The notes below the pieces were generated by a model, which was given only the letters and a program-made list of their open reading frames with translations, made no database searches and was not told where the DNA came from. A stretch of DNA of 43,171 bases from a virus: positions 1 through 43,171 of the IMG/VR virus record IMGVR_UViG_3300042863_002281; one strand, given 5' to 3'. Made by a program: the position numbers and the translations under genes. Positions 7,760-15,763 of the stretch are shown piece by piece (position 1 is the stretch's first letter; each line of letters begins with the position of its first letter).

Positions 7760-8002
7760 TTACCAAATTTGATTAGCGGCCCCTCGAGTAAGTCCTGTTT
7801 CCCATTTCTCACCAGCAACTCCTAATTTATTTGCTTTACCTCTTGTTAGTGTATATGTGTCAGCCCATTTAGGAACCGAACCACCACCTGATGATGGTGA
7901 TGCAGGTGCCGCTGCGGCATCTTGTTCACCCATCTCTCCTTTATTACTCTCCTCAGAATGTTTTTTAAAAAACCCTATTAGGAAATCTACGTCTAATATC
8001 AT
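7760..8002 (-). CDS. Small tagged virion-type protein
   Basis: The 80-residue protein has a short helical leader that reaches MGE/Q at residues 24-27, then an Ala/Pro/Ser/Gly linker (about 28-42). A compact C-terminal part follows with the near-repeat LTRGKANKLG and LTRGAANQIW, about 20 residues apart. The layout (cleavable-looking leader, flexible linker, small repeat) is that of a packaged or decoration protein. I know no family. Its ATG lies 3 bases after a TATTTATA motif and it heads the minus-strand virion-protein run. Confidence 0.65.
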   Translation of the reverse strand: MILDVDFLIGFFKKHSEESNKGEMGEQDAAAAPASPSSGGGSVPKWADTYTLTRGKANKLGVAGEKWETGLTRGAANQIW

Positions 8003-8005
8003 AGT

Positions 8006-8013
8006 TATAAATA
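8006..8013 (-). promoter_or_regulatory. TATTTATA motif (candidate phage late promoter)
   Basis: Minus-strand TATTTATA, then ACT, then the ATG at 8002: spacing of 3 bases. Confidence 0.5.
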
Positions 8014-8038
8014 TTTTGTAGTTTGTAAAAAAAAATAT

Positions 8039-8046
8039 TATATTTG
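8039..8046 (+). promoter_or_regulatory. Host-type promoter -7 box
   Basis: TATATTTG with TTTG 20 bases upstream (8015-8018). It ends 4 bases before the ATG at 8051, so the transcript may be leaderless or nearly so. Confidence 0.65.
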
Positions 8047-8050
8047 TGGC

Positions 8051-8599
8051 ATGAGAAAACTGTTTTTATTATTAGTCGTTTTGGTCTTAACTTCTTGTGA
8101 ACACTATATCACAGAGATTAGTGACCTTACTCTTAGTGGTCTTTACGTTGTTAGTGAAGTTGAGGTGGTTAGTACCGACCCTCAGTATAGTACCAACACT
8201 AGTTATCGTGGAGGCCAGGTATTTCAAGATAACGATTTACCTGTACCATTTAATCGTATTAAGACAAACGATTTCAATATCAACTTTGAGAATAATGGGT
8301 TCAATGGTGATTTTGGATTGATTTGGACTAATAAAAATCAACCATCGTCAATCCCGATATGGTTATACGACACAAGATACAATTCGGATGGTTTTCGGGT
8401 CTTAAATAATAACGCATATAATTTGGGTTATATCGTATTACAATATAGAACATTAGAGAATCAACCCATCATAATGACTTTCCAAATTGAAAAAGATGGG
8501 TACGAATCTTTGCAGTTATTAAGTTCAGGTACTTACCCAATAGGTCAATACGGAGAAAATAAAAAATTAAGATTGTATCTAACAAGAATACATCCTTAA
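8051..8599 (+). CDS. Predicted lipoprotein, unknown function
   Basis: The 182-residue protein starts with a short signal peptide and lipobox (VLVLTSC, Cys16). The mature part is rich in Asn, Tyr and Ser and has a beta-sandwich-like pattern; no family is recognised. The gene has a near-ideal host promoter and runs convergently into the gene at 8596-8898, overlapping it by 4 bases. This is the second lipoprotein in the window read by a host-type promoter, which fits early expression and a surface role. Confidence 0.82.
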   Translation: MRKLFLLLVVLVLTSCEHYITEISDLTLSGLYVVSEVEVVSTDPQYSTNTSYRGGQVFQDNDLPVPFNRIKTNDFNINFENNGFNGDFGLIWTNKNQPSSIPIWLYDTRYNSDGFRVLNNNAYNLGYIVLQYRTLENQPIIMTFQIEKDGYESLQLLSSGTYPIGQYGENKKLRLYLTRIHP

Positions 8600-8898
8600 T
8601 AGAACTCACTCTTTGGTAATGCGTCAGGATTAATAGTATAATATTCATTTAAGAACATTACCAATTCTTCTTCATCTAACTCAATTTTTTCTTCTTCAAA
8701 GATTTCATCGTCTTCATACTCTTCACCAAAAAAATCAAATGATTCAGACACAAGGTCGAATCCATAATCCGCAACGTTAGTATAATCTATACTATCGGTT
8801 CTCAATACTTCTTCACTATCTTCAAGTGTTCTGAATGAAACGTCTAAAACGTTGGTATCTGTGTTTAAGAAGTATGATATAATTTCTCTAATTTCCAT
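8596..8898 (-). CDS. Small very acidic protein, unknown
   Basis: A 100-residue protein with a long Asp/Glu-rich centre (about residues 58-80, FGEEYEDDEIFEEEKIELDE). The N-terminal 35 residues are helical. The composition resembles small phage proteins that mimic DNA or bind basic host proteins, but this is not diagnostic. It stands alone and overlaps the end of the convergent lipoprotein gene. Confidence 0.7.
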   Translation of the reverse strand: MEIREIISYFLNTDTNVLDVSFRTLEDSEEVLRTDSIDYTNVADYGFDLVSESFDFFGEEYEDDEIFEEEKIELDEEELVMFLNEYYTINPDALPKSEFY

Positions 8899-8977
8899 AA
8901 TAAGTTAATTTATAAACAAATATGCGTAAACATAGCAAAAGTCATAAACTTATCAATGAATATCATTTTTATTTCCA

Positions 8978-8985
8978 TATTTATT
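8978..8985 (+). promoter_or_regulatory. TATTTATT motif (candidate phage late promoter)
   Basis: TATTTATT lies 28 bases upstream of the ATG at 9014, the longest spacing seen for this motif here. Confidence 0.35.
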
Positions 8986-9013
8986 CGTATAATTTATTCA
9001 TAATACAAGACAT

Positions 9014-9598
9014 ATGAGATTCAATTCACTAACAATCGACGACTTTTACTCAAACCCAATGGAGGTTAGAGAATTCGCACTTAAACAAGATTTTGCCGTA
9101 AGAGGTAACTACCCTGGTATGAGAACTAAATCGTTTCTAAACGATTCGATTAAGAAAAGAATGAGAGATATTTTATATCCATTCGCAGGTGAGATTACTT
9201 GGTGGGGAGGAGACTATACGGGGTCGTTCCAATATACTACGGCATCTGACAGGTCATGGATACATGCGGATTCAACAACTGATTGGGCTGCAGTATGTTA
9301 TTTAACTCCTGATGCTCCTGTTAGTGCAGGTACTGGAATTTTTAGACATAAAAAAACAGGTTGGATGCATTACGATTATAAAGAAGCTGAAAAAAATCCC
9401 GAATATAACAAAAACGCGCCTTCAGGTGATGACATGCAAGACTATACTAAATGGGAGATGGTTGATAGAGTTGGTAACATATTCAACAGATTGATTATGT
9501 ATAGAGCAGATAACTATCATGTATCTTTAGATTACTTTGGTAAGGATATCAATGACGGTAGATTATTCCAAGTATTTTTCTTTAACACAGAACGTTAA
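9014..9598 (+). CDS. 2OG-Fe(II) oxygenase-like protein (DUF6445 type)
   Basis: The 194-residue protein resembles the small oxygenase-like family annotated as DUF6445. Visible features are the H-x-D pair in SWIHADSTTDWAAVCYLTPD (His84, Asp86), a glycine turn APVSAGTGIF, and the later segment RADNYHVSLDYFG. That segment gives the distal metal His, and GRLFQVFFF supplies a 2-oxoglutarate-binding Arg. The facial triad therefore looks complete. Such enzymes hydroxylate small molecules, peptides or nucleobases; the substrate is unknown. It converges with a minus-strand gene (4-base overlap) beyond which lies a second 2OG oxygenase. Confidence 0.8.
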   Translation: MRFNSLTIDDFYSNPMEVREFALKQDFAVRGNYPGMRTKSFLNDSIKKRMRDILYPFAGEITWWGGDYTGSFQYTTASDRSWIHADSTTDWAAVCYLTPDAPVSAGTGIFRHKKTGWMHYDYKEAEKNPEYNKNAPSGDDMQDYTKWEMVDRVGNIFNRLIMYRADNYHVSLDYFGKDINDGRLFQVFFFNTER

Positions 9599-10029
9599 TC
9601 TTCTGTGTTGACAGTAAATAAAATTTCAGGATTTAATTCTGAGATTATTTCAAGAACTCCTTCAACACAATAACAAATGTCTTGTGTTGTTTTTATTTTA
9701 TTAAACTTTTTAAACCCTATTATAATTGGATTAAACGTTTTATGAAATGAATTTGGAGTCATGTTTTTAGGGGACCATAAGTTCTCATATGGTATACCGA
9801 GTCCGTTTAAAAAATCAATACTATCCTCAGTATAAGATTCAAAATATGGAATATTTACCAAATCCATTATTTCTTTTATTTTATTCTCTTCACCTTCTCT
9901 TTTATCAAAATATGAATAAAGTAACAATGACGATTCTTCTTGGTTTTTTTGCATAAAATGCCACAAGAAATATTCATTATTTCTTGCGACACTTTGGAAA
10001 TCATTAACAGTAATAATTCTTTTTTCCAT
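9595..10029 (-). CDS. Unknown protein coupled to a 2OG oxygenase
   Basis: The 144-residue protein has no signal or membrane segment and no motif I recognise. The C-terminal half (FNPIIIGFKKFNKIKTTQDICYCVEGVLEII) looks like an alpha/beta fold. Its ATG overlaps the stop of the upstream oxygenase gene (TAATG), so translation is coupled and a joint function, or a partner role for the oxygenase, is plausible. Confidence 0.7.
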   Translation of the reverse strand: MEKRIITVNDFQSVARNNEYFLWHFMQKNQEESSLLLYSYFDKREGEENKIKEIMDLVNIPYFESYTEDSIDFLNGLGIPYENLWSPKNMTPNSFHKTFNPIIIGFKKFNKIKTTQDICYCVEGVLEIISELNPEILFTVNTED

Positions 10030-10628
10030 TATCTAAGATTTGCACCACATAACCAAGTTACAAGTGATTTTCTTGTACCTGAATTTAATGGGGTAACTCT
10101 ATGTAATAGAAATGAAGGGAAAAAACATAGAGTACCCAAACCTTTTGGTACTGACATAATAGCACCTCCTGGGTTCATTTGTAATTCTCCTCCTTCATAT
10201 TCTTCAGGTGTTGATAATTGTAACACACAAGATAATTTTCTATTTGAAATTCCAGGTCCTAAATCGGCGTGCCAATCATAGTGACCACCATTACCATAAT
10301 ATTTGGTATACTGTAGTAAATCTTGGTATCCCCAAATATCAAAATTCCACATCGCCTCGTTAGCAATCTTAGCATATTCTGATATTCGTTTGTAAATCCA
10401 CTCAGTTTCAGGGTTATCAGATATCCAAGAAATCTCACTTAATCTGTAAGTACTTTCAACCTCTTCGGTATCGTTACCCACAGTTGTTGCCTTTTGTTTA
10501 GGAAGTGTTTCTCCTATTTCAATAATTTTAATTAATTCTTCGGGTGTGAAAACATCCGTAAAATAGTAGTAATTTAAATGGTTGACATTGTTTCTTTGGC
10601 TATCCAAAAAATAGTTTGATGATGACAT
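10029..10628 (-). CDS. 2OG-Fe(II) oxygenase (prolyl-4-hydroxylase-like)
   Basis: The 199-residue protein is a typical phage 2-oxoglutarate/Fe(II) dioxygenase. The double-stranded beta-helix carries HYDWHADLG (His120 and Asp122 as the HxD pair), EGGELQ, and HRVTP with the distal His176. TRKSLVTW supplies Arg186 for 2-oxoglutarate. The N-terminal helix (FTPEELIKIIEIG) is also usual for the family. It probably hydroxylates a protein, peptide or nucleobase; the substrate is unknown. Its neighbours are an unknown coupled gene and, divergently, a GT17 glycosyltransferase, so hydroxylation followed by glycosylation is possible but unproven. Confidence 0.9.
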   Translation of the reverse strand: MSSSNYFLDSQRNNVNHLNYYYFTDVFTPEELIKIIEIGETLPKQKATTVGNDTEEVESTYRLSEISWISDNPETEWIYKRISEYAKIANEAMWNFDIWGYQDLLQYTKYYGNGGHYDWHADLGPGISNRKLSCVLQLSTPEEYEGGELQMNPGGAIMSVPKGLGTLCFFPSFLLHRVTPLNSGTRKSLVTWLCGANLR

Positions 10629-10653
10629 TTTAATTTAATTTTATATCATTAAG

Positions 10654-10661
10654 TATAAATA
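10654..10661 (-). promoter_or_regulatory. TATTTATA motif (candidate phage late promoter)
   Basis: Minus-strand TATTTATA, 25 bases upstream of the ATG at 10628. Confidence 0.4.
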
Positions 10662-10697
10662 ACTCGTACCCAATATTCAATAGACTTACTAAAAAAA

Positions 10698-11933
10698 ATG
10701 AAAAAACATAAAATAATTGACTCAATATTTTTTTACGATGAAATTGACATGTTAATATTCAGATTATCCGAATTAAATGAACATGTCGACCAATTTATAA
10801 TAATGGAATCTGGAATAGATTTTGTCGGGAATCCTAAACCATTATTCTTTAAAGAAAATGAACATTTATTTGAGGAATGGAAGGACAAAATTACCTATCT
10901 ATCGTTTGAAAATATGTCATCAAAAGAGTTTGATGAGTTATTTAATTCATTAAAAGAAATTAAATTTCAGAGTATTAAGTTGAATGAAATCATTAACCAA
11001 CAAAATATTCAACTATATCTGTTAACAATTTTATACCACCATTTACGGTCGTCTGATTTATATTTTGAAGATTTGATTATGATTTCAGACGTTGACGAAA
11101 TTCCTGACCTAACAAAGTTATCAGAAATAAACAATAAAATTATCTTTTCCTCAGTAATCTTAAGACAAAAAAATTTTATTTGGTCTACTAACTTTATTAG
11201 TTCAAATTCAAACGCAGGGACTATTTGTAACCAATTTACCACAATAATAACAAAACCCTCGGTGCTTATAGAATCTTGGTTTTTTAAAAATAATTTGAAC
11301 TTACAAGGGTTTGAAATTGTCGATTCGGGATACCATTTTTCTCATTTTTATGATATTGAGAGGACAAAAAATAAATTAAAATTAATCAACCCTTTAGTTA
11401 CTGATTTGGATATTGAAAATAGTTGGGACAATTTAGTATCAATTCCAACAATTAATGATAAAAACTCTTACAGGTTGAGTGAATATTTTGGGGAATTACC
11501 CAAGAACATCCACTTACTTAAAAATCAACCAATTGGTAGGGAATACCCCAAAAACCATCTTGTAGTTATTAATTCTGGTGTGGAAGTTGTTGAAAGCAGA
11601 TTTAGTTCGTTTACCGATTTGATTTATTTAGTGAACTTTACTAACGACCCAAAAGTTTCATTTAAAGTAAAATTAACGGATAAAATAACTCAATACAATA
11701 TATTAATACCAAACTCAAAATACTATGATATATTGATTGAAGAGAACACTTTTGAAAATTTTCAAAAAATGTTTGGAGTAAATGAGATTAGTAAAATAAT
11801 ATCTGTTGGTCTTCCGTTGACTAAAGATTTATTCACATTTTTTAATAACGAAAATCCTGATAAACTTGTAACGATTCCTTGGTCTGAATTAAGAGAAGGA
11901 TTTGTTTACGACAAGATATCTGAAATATTATAA
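10698..11933 (+). CDS. Glycosyltransferase family 17-like protein
   Basis: The N-terminal half of this 411-residue protein carries the GT17 (beta-1,4-N-acetylglucosaminyltransferase type) signature: IIDSIFFYDEIDMLIFRLSE, VDQFIIMESGIDFVGNPKPLFF, and the metal-binding MISDVDEIPD (about residues 128-137). An Ile-to-Trp-rich acceptor region and SGYHFSHF follow. The C-terminal 130 residues are unlike GT17 and may be a separate domain. The enzyme should transfer a sugar from a nucleotide-sugar in the cytoplasm. Acceptors could be virion proteins, host glycans or modified DNA. The leader is short and A-rich, and a terminator follows. Confidence 0.85.
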   Translation: MKKHKIIDSIFFYDEIDMLIFRLSELNEHVDQFIIMESGIDFVGNPKPLFFKENEHLFEEWKDKITYLSFENMSSKEFDELFNSLKEIKFQSIKLNEIINQQNIQLYLLTILYHHLRSSDLYFEDLIMISDVDEIPDLTKLSEINNKIIFSSVILRQKNFIWSTNFISSNSNAGTICNQFTTIITKPSVLIESWFFKNNLNLQGFEIVDSGYHFSHFYDIERTKNKLKLINPLVTDLDIENSWDNLVSIPTINDKNSYRLSEYFGELPKNIHLLKNQPIGREYPKNHLVVINSGVEVVESRFSSFTDLIYLVNFTNDPKVSFKVKLTDKITQYNILIPNSKYYDILIEENTFENFQKMFGVNEISKIISVGLPLTKDLFTFFNNENPDKLVTIPWSELREGFVYDKISEIL

Positions 11934-11935
11934 AA

Positions 11936-11959
11936 AAACCCCTCGATTAGGAGGGGTTT
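11936..11959. terminator. Bidirectional terminator between convergent genes
   Basis: AAACCCCTC (11936-11944) pairs with GAGGGGTTT (11951-11959). A T-rich tract follows on the plus strand and a longer T run (from the plus-strand A run 11931-11938) on the minus strand, so it can end both converging transcripts. Confidence 0.85.
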
Positions 11960-11963
11960 GTTG

Positions 11964-13019
11964 TTAATTGTATTTATTGAATCTGTTAAACATTTCCATA
12001 ATTTTATTCTTTTGGTTTTTGAACCCTTCTTGAAGGTCGGTGTCAATTTCTTCCCACTCTTCTTCTTCTGAATTGTCTCCATCAAAATCACTATCCTCAT
12101 CTTCTTCACCTTCATAAGAAAACTCTTGGTATGGTCCACCCTTACCAGGTCCTTCACTATCAAAATCATATGCTGGGTCCATGTCACCGTAAATTCCTTG
12201 AGAGCCCGATACGTCTACCTCATCAATCTCGTCAGCAAATGCTGATTCCATTGTTTCATATTCATTAACAGGATAAACATCATCAGGACCTCCTGAAGTA
12301 AAATCAAATGCCCCCCATTCTTCTTCATCATCCAAATCCATATCATCAGCTTTAACTGAATACGTATCATCACCGAATTGTTCAGGTCCTTTATTTTTAA
12401 AATCATAGCCAGGTTCAATCGGGTCATCAGTTACTTTACGGTAACCACCTTGTTCATCTAATTCGTCGTCTAAAAACCCATCGTCTTCATTATCAGGATT
12501 TTCGTAGTCTTCCATATCCTCTTCCTCATCTTCTTTATATAAGTTTTTGTGCATTCCTTCAAATGTATCTACATCATTACCACCACCTTCAACATAGTCA
12601 AAATCACCATGTTTTAAGTTAAGGTCTCTAACTTTATAAATGTCGTCTAAATGTCCCGTTTCTTCTTCTAATCCGTCCATTAAAGTTGCATCCCAATCAG
12701 AATCACTTTCTTCCATTTCACCTTCATTATAACCACATTCCATACACTCCCCTTCAGTCATTTGACCACCACATTGTTCACACATAGATTTTTCTTCAAC
12801 TTGTTCGTTGATACCCATGTTTGAGTATTTCTTAACCTCACCTTTATTATTAACCACTAAACCTTCTTTATCTCCCGCAAAATCATACACAGTTAATGGT
12901 TGTGTGTTCGACACTTGTGGCTGCATGGTTTGGTAACCATTGTAAACACTTTTATGTTGGTCCAAAATATCAGATTTCTCTTCCGATGATAATTGACCTA
13001 ATCCAAAATATCCTCTCAT
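11964..13019 (-). CDS. Highly acidic repeat protein with zinc ribbon
   Basis: The 351-residue protein is extremely rich in Asp and Glu. After a helical N-terminus it reaches INE/Q at residues 70-73, a fit to the prohead-protease-like site of its neighbours. A CxxC...CxxC zinc ribbon follows at about 80-96 (CEQCGGQ, CMECGY). At least three degenerate repeats of the form [YF]-D-F-x-[SN]-x-G-P are then seen (YDFKNKGP, FDFTSGGP, YDFDSEGP), each followed by Tyr and acidic residues. The C-terminus KIMEMFNRFNKYN is a separate basic helix. Possible roles are a packaged acidic protein, scaffold or DNA mimic. I know no family. Confidence 0.75.
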   Translation of the reverse strand: MRGYFGLGQLSSEEKSDILDQHKSVYNGYQTMQPQVSNTQPLTVYDFAGDKEGLVVNNKGEVKKYSNMGINEQVEEKSMCEQCGGQMTEGECMECGYNEGEMEESDSDWDATLMDGLEEETGHLDDIYKVRDLNLKHGDFDYVEGGGNDVDTFEGMHKNLYKEDEEEDMEDYENPDNEDDGFLDDELDEQGGYRKVTDDPIEPGYDFKNKGPEQFGDDTYSVKADDMDLDDEEEWGAFDFTSGGPDDVYPVNEYETMESAFADEIDEVDVSGSQGIYGDMDPAYDFDSEGPGKGGPYQEFSYEGEEDEDSDFDGDNSEEEEWEEIDTDLQEGFKNQKNKIMEMFNRFNKYN

Positions 13020-13034
13020 AACTATTATTTTTAT

Positions 13035-13042
13035 TATAAATA
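13035..13042 (-). promoter_or_regulatory. TATTTATA motif (candidate phage late promoter)
   Basis: Minus-strand TATTTATA, 15 bases upstream of the ATG at 13019. Confidence 0.5.
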
Positions 13043-13101
13043 GTTTGAAAAGGTTCTTTTTTTCGTTTGACTATTTTAAGAAGTAATTCTATACTTCTAC
13101 T

Positions 13102-13179
13102 AAGGGAGAGATTCATATTCATTTGATAGTATCTTGGTAATTTACTTATCGCCTCAATTTTGAATTTCTCCCCTTTTTT
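13102..13179 (+). promoter_or_regulatory. Leader with long-range stem and U run before a gene
   Basis: AAGGGAGAGATTCA (13102 on) can pair with TGAATTTCTCCCCTT (13161-13175), followed at once by TTTTTT and then the ATG at 13183. A terminator-like stem directly before a start codon suggests attenuation, an RNA thermometer-like block, or the end of a short upstream RNA. The roughly 45-base loop holds nothing I recognise as a known riboswitch. Confidence 0.4.
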
Positions 13180-13182
13180 ATT

Positions 13183-13440
13183 ATGACAATTAACAATTAC
13201 GATATAGAATCTTACTGTGAAGGAGCCGTTATGTTAGACGGTCTTGAAGACGCAATTGTTGGTATTGTTGAGGATTTCAACGGTCCACGAATACTTTACT
13301 CTCAACATAAGATTTTATCTATATTACAAGAACGAGACCTCATGACTTTCGGTGAAGCCGAAGAGTTTTATGACTTCAATATTAAAGGTCTATATGCGGG
13401 AGAACAAAATCCTGTTTTTTTAATTACTATTTCAGAATAA
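13183..13440 (+). CDS. Small acidic protein, unknown
   Basis: An 85-residue acidic protein with an alpha/beta pattern: MTINNYDIESYCEGAVMLDG, then a helix with SQHKILSILQERDL, and a C-terminal strand. It has no known motif. It lies just downstream of the leader stem at 13102-13179 and just upstream of the promoter of the phosphoesterase gene. Confidence 0.7.
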   Translation: MTINNYDIESYCEGAVMLDGLEDAIVGIVEDFNGPRILYSQHKILSILQERDLMTFGEAEEFYDFNIKGLYAGEQNPVFLITISE

Positions 13441-13446
13441 TTTTAT

Positions 13447-13454
13447 TATCTTTG
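13447..13454 (+). promoter_or_regulatory. Host-type promoter -7 box
   Basis: TATCTTTG ends 4 bases before the ATG at 13459, the same very short spacing as at 8039 and 24366. It is probably the main promoter of the long gene string 13459-20952. Confidence 0.6.
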
Positions 13455-13458
13455 CCGT

Positions 13459-14142
13459 ATGATAAAGATAGAGACTGATAGCAAGGGGAGAGCCACCTCT
13501 GATGTGTGGATATTTTCTGACCCACACTTTAACCACAAAAATATATGTCGAGGAACGACTAATTGGAGAACGCCTCAAGGTGAAGTACCAATTTCTCAGA
13601 CTCGTGACTTCCCAACTTTGGAGAAGATGAACGCCGCGATTGTAAATAACATCAATGAGAATGTTATGCAAGACGATATCCTTATTTGTCTTGGTGACTG
13701 GTCTTTTGGTGGGTACGAATCTATACGTGAATTTTGGGACCGAATTGTTTGTAAAAACATTCACCTAATTTTAGGTAACCATGACCACCACATTGAAAAT
13801 AACAGAGGGGGTTCTCAAGGGTTATTTAAATCCGTTTCTCACTACAATACGTTGAAGATACAAGAACATACCTTCCGTTTGATGCACTACCCTATAAGTT
13901 CATGGGATGGACTTAATAAAGGAGTTATGCACTTACATGGTCACTGTCACTTACCGACCAACTTAAGGTTTGGTAAAGGTCAGAGAATGGACGTAGGGAT
14001 GGATGGTCACCCTGAGTTCAGACCTTATAACGTTATGCGTGAAGTGGTTCCTTTGTTAAGACACAGAGACAAACTTTCTGAGATGGCTAATGACCACCAT
14101 TTAGATGACCTTATAAACAAAGAAAATGGAGAAATCAGTTAA
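13459..14142 (+). CDS. Calcineurin-like metallophosphoesterase
   Basis: The 227-residue enzyme shows all metallophosphoesterase blocks. These are SDPHFNH (Asp21, His23), a GD in ILICLGDWSF, GNHDHH for the catalytic Asn-His, HYP, and the closing HGHCH metal site. It should hydrolyse phosphomono- or diesters using two metal ions. In phages with RNA ligase and kinase genes such enzymes may trim 2',3'-cyclic phosphate or nucleotide ends, but the substrate is not shown by the sequence. It is the first gene of a string that runs without a visible terminator to 20952. Confidence 0.9.
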   Translation: MIKIETDSKGRATSDVWIFSDPHFNHKNICRGTTNWRTPQGEVPISQTRDFPTLEKMNAAIVNNINENVMQDDILICLGDWSFGGYESIREFWDRIVCKNIHLILGNHDHHIENNRGGSQGLFKSVSHYNTLKIQEHTFRLMHYPISSWDGLNKGVMHLHGHCHLPTNLRFGKGQRMDVGMDGHPEFRPYNVMREVVPLLRHRDKLSEMANDHHLDDLINKENGEIS

Positions 14143-14458
14143 ATTATTTTATACACCTCCAAGAGAAGAATCATTTAATGAACTCAAGGAGGTGTGTATT
14201 AGATTTTGGAAGTCCTTCGATGACGAATTTGGATACTCAACTGAAAAAATTAACAGAATTAAGGACTTACCAAATGACGGACCTAATTTTGTTATGATGG
14301 TTCAAATGATTCATCCAGTTGCTCGAGAAGTTATTTCAAAATTACTATCTTTGGAGACTAGAAATGAAATTAGTATGAGAATGTACGGATGGGAAGAAGA
14401 AAATGAATTTGACCATTTCAACATTTGGAATATAGATAACAATATAACTCAAGAATAG
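14126..14458 (+). CDS. Unknown small phage protein
   Basis: This 110-residue, mainly helical protein starts 17 bases before the stop of the phosphoesterase gene, so translation is coupled. It shows no motif I recognise. Notable residues are a Trp/Phe-rich segment (VCIRFWKSFDDEFGYS) and an acidic C-terminus. Confidence 0.7.
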   Translation: MEKSVKLFYTPPREESFNELKEVCIRFWKSFDDEFGYSTEKINRIKDLPNDGPNFVMMVQMIHPVAREVISKLLSLETRNEISMRMYGWEEENEFDHFNIWNIDNNITQE

Positions 14459-14459
14459 C

Positions 14460-14666
14460 ATGGAAAAAAATTATGTAGTTCACGAAGAATTAAATGACAA
14501 ACAACAAGCGATGTATGATGAATGGAAAGGTCATATTAAAGCAATTTATGGTGAATACGGGACCTTCACTTGGAAGATTACTCCCACAGGAATTGGGAGT
14601 GGTGTTGTGGTTTATAGTCACAAGACAAAAACAGAATTAGATTTAACAGACGTAGATAATTGGTAA
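14460..14666 (+). CDS. Unknown small phage protein
   Basis: This 68-residue protein starts one base after the previous stop and ends one base before the next ATG. The N-terminus is helical (DKQQAMYDEWKGHIKAIYGE), followed by two or three strands ending in KTKTELDL. No known family. Confidence 0.7.
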   Translation: MEKNYVVHEELNDKQQAMYDEWKGHIKAIYGEYGTFTWKITPTGIGSGVVVYSHKTKTELDLTDVDNW

Positions 14667-14667
14667 T

Positions 14668-15330
14668 ATGGAATATTGTTACGATAAAAGATTAATTGAT
14701 ATTAATTCCACAATTAATTTATCACATAAACATAAAGTCATATTGTGGCTTTGGAAAAAATGTGGAACGTCACATATGTCAAAAATCATGAACAATTTTG
14801 ATTTTAAATTTTATATGGTAGAAAATAACAATTTTATTTTACTTGAGGATAATATTGTTCAAAAACACTATTGTAATTTATTTCATGGTCATGAAGATTA
14901 TAAACTTTTAACAGCCGTTAGAAACCCTTACTCAAGATTTTTTTCAGAATATACCTTTAATAGGGACCCTGAAGAATTTATTGATAATGAGATAAATAAA
15001 GAAAAATTTAAATCTCTGATTTATAGGTCAATAGTCCACTCGGATTTTTATCCAAATGACTGTATAGACTTTTCGGAAAGAGTTCCTGATTATGTGGTCA
15101 GGGTTGAGAATCTATATGAAGATTATAGTAAAATACCTTTTATAGTTGAAAGTGATTACTATAAAAGTGGGGAATTAAAAAAAATGACAACTCAAAAAAT
15201 AAATGTGTCAAACAAAGATGAATTTCTTTGGAAGAAATTTTACACACAGGAAATCGCAGATATTGTATATTATAGAATGTTGAGGTATTTTGAAATGTTT
15301 GGGTATGATAAGGATTCATGGAAAAAATAA
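14668..15330 (+). CDS. Sulfotransferase-like protein
   Basis: The 220-residue protein fits the carbohydrate sulfotransferase (Sulfotransfer_2) pattern. An N-terminal strand and loop (HKVILWLWKKCGTSHMSKIM, about residues 22-41) corresponds to the 5'-phosphosulfate loop that grips PAPS. The 3'-phosphate signature VRNPYSRFFSEY is at about 90-101, followed by the helix with E-x-F. The Gly-rich part of the first loop is shortened (KCGTSH rather than KCGGTS). If active it would move sulfate from PAPS to a sugar or tyrosine. Neighbouring kinase, nucleotidyltransferase and cupin genes point to a glycan. Confidence 0.75.
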   Translation: MEYCYDKRLIDINSTINLSHKHKVILWLWKKCGTSHMSKIMNNFDFKFYMVENNNFILLEDNIVQKHYCNLFHGHEDYKLLTAVRNPYSRFFSEYTFNRDPEEFIDNEINKEKFKSLIYRSIVHSDFYPNDCIDFSERVPDYVVRVENLYEDYSKIPFIVESDYYKSGELKKMTTQKINVSNKDEFLWKKFYTQEIADIVYYRMLRYFEMFGYDKDSWKK

Positions 15331-15337
15331 TAATTAT

Positions 15338-15748
15338 ATGGGAAAAAATTTATACATAGTAAGAGGAGTACCTGGTTCAGGTAAATCAACATTCGCACAA
15401 TCAATTGCCAAATCATGGCAAATTTTTGAGGCGGATAAGTTCTTTATGAAAAACGGACATTATGAGTTTGATTATACTGGATTAAAAGACGCACACGAGT
15501 TTTGTAAAAGACAAGTTCATAAAGCAATGGTTCCAACTTTGTTTAATTCAATATTTTATCGTAATATTGTGGTGTCAAATACTTTCACCCAAGAATGGGA
15601 AATGAAGTTCTACAAACTTATCGCTAAAAAGTACGGTTATAAAGTTTATACCATCATTGTGGAAAACAGACATGGTGGTGTTAACCAACACGGAGTTCCT
15701 GAAGATAAGGTAGAACAAATGAAAAATAGATTTGAAATTAAATTATAA
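15338..15748 (+). CDS. P-loop kinase (polynucleotide-kinase-like AAA_33)
   Basis: The start at 15338 is chosen because the P-loop GVPGSGKST then lies at residues 10-18, as in T4 polynucleotide kinase and related AAA_33 kinases. An earlier in-frame ATG at 15290 would overlap the sulfotransferase by 41 bases. Further motifs are the acidic D in FEADKFF, and VVSNTFTQEWEM in the position of the 5'-OH polynucleotide kinase substrate segment. GVNQHGVPEDKVEQM matches the NxHxVP-type loop of these small kinases. Together with the RNA ligase downstream, a role in 5'-end phosphorylation during RNA repair is likely, though nucleoside or sugar substrates are possible. Confidence 0.85.
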   Translation: MGKNLYIVRGVPGSGKSTFAQSIAKSWQIFEADKFFMKNGHYEFDYTGLKDAHEFCKRQVHKAMVPTLFNSIFYRNIVVSNTFTQEWEMKFYKLIAKKYGYKVYTIIVENRHGGVNQHGVPEDKVEQMKNRFEIKL

Positions 15749-15763
15749 ATAAAAACAAAAAAC

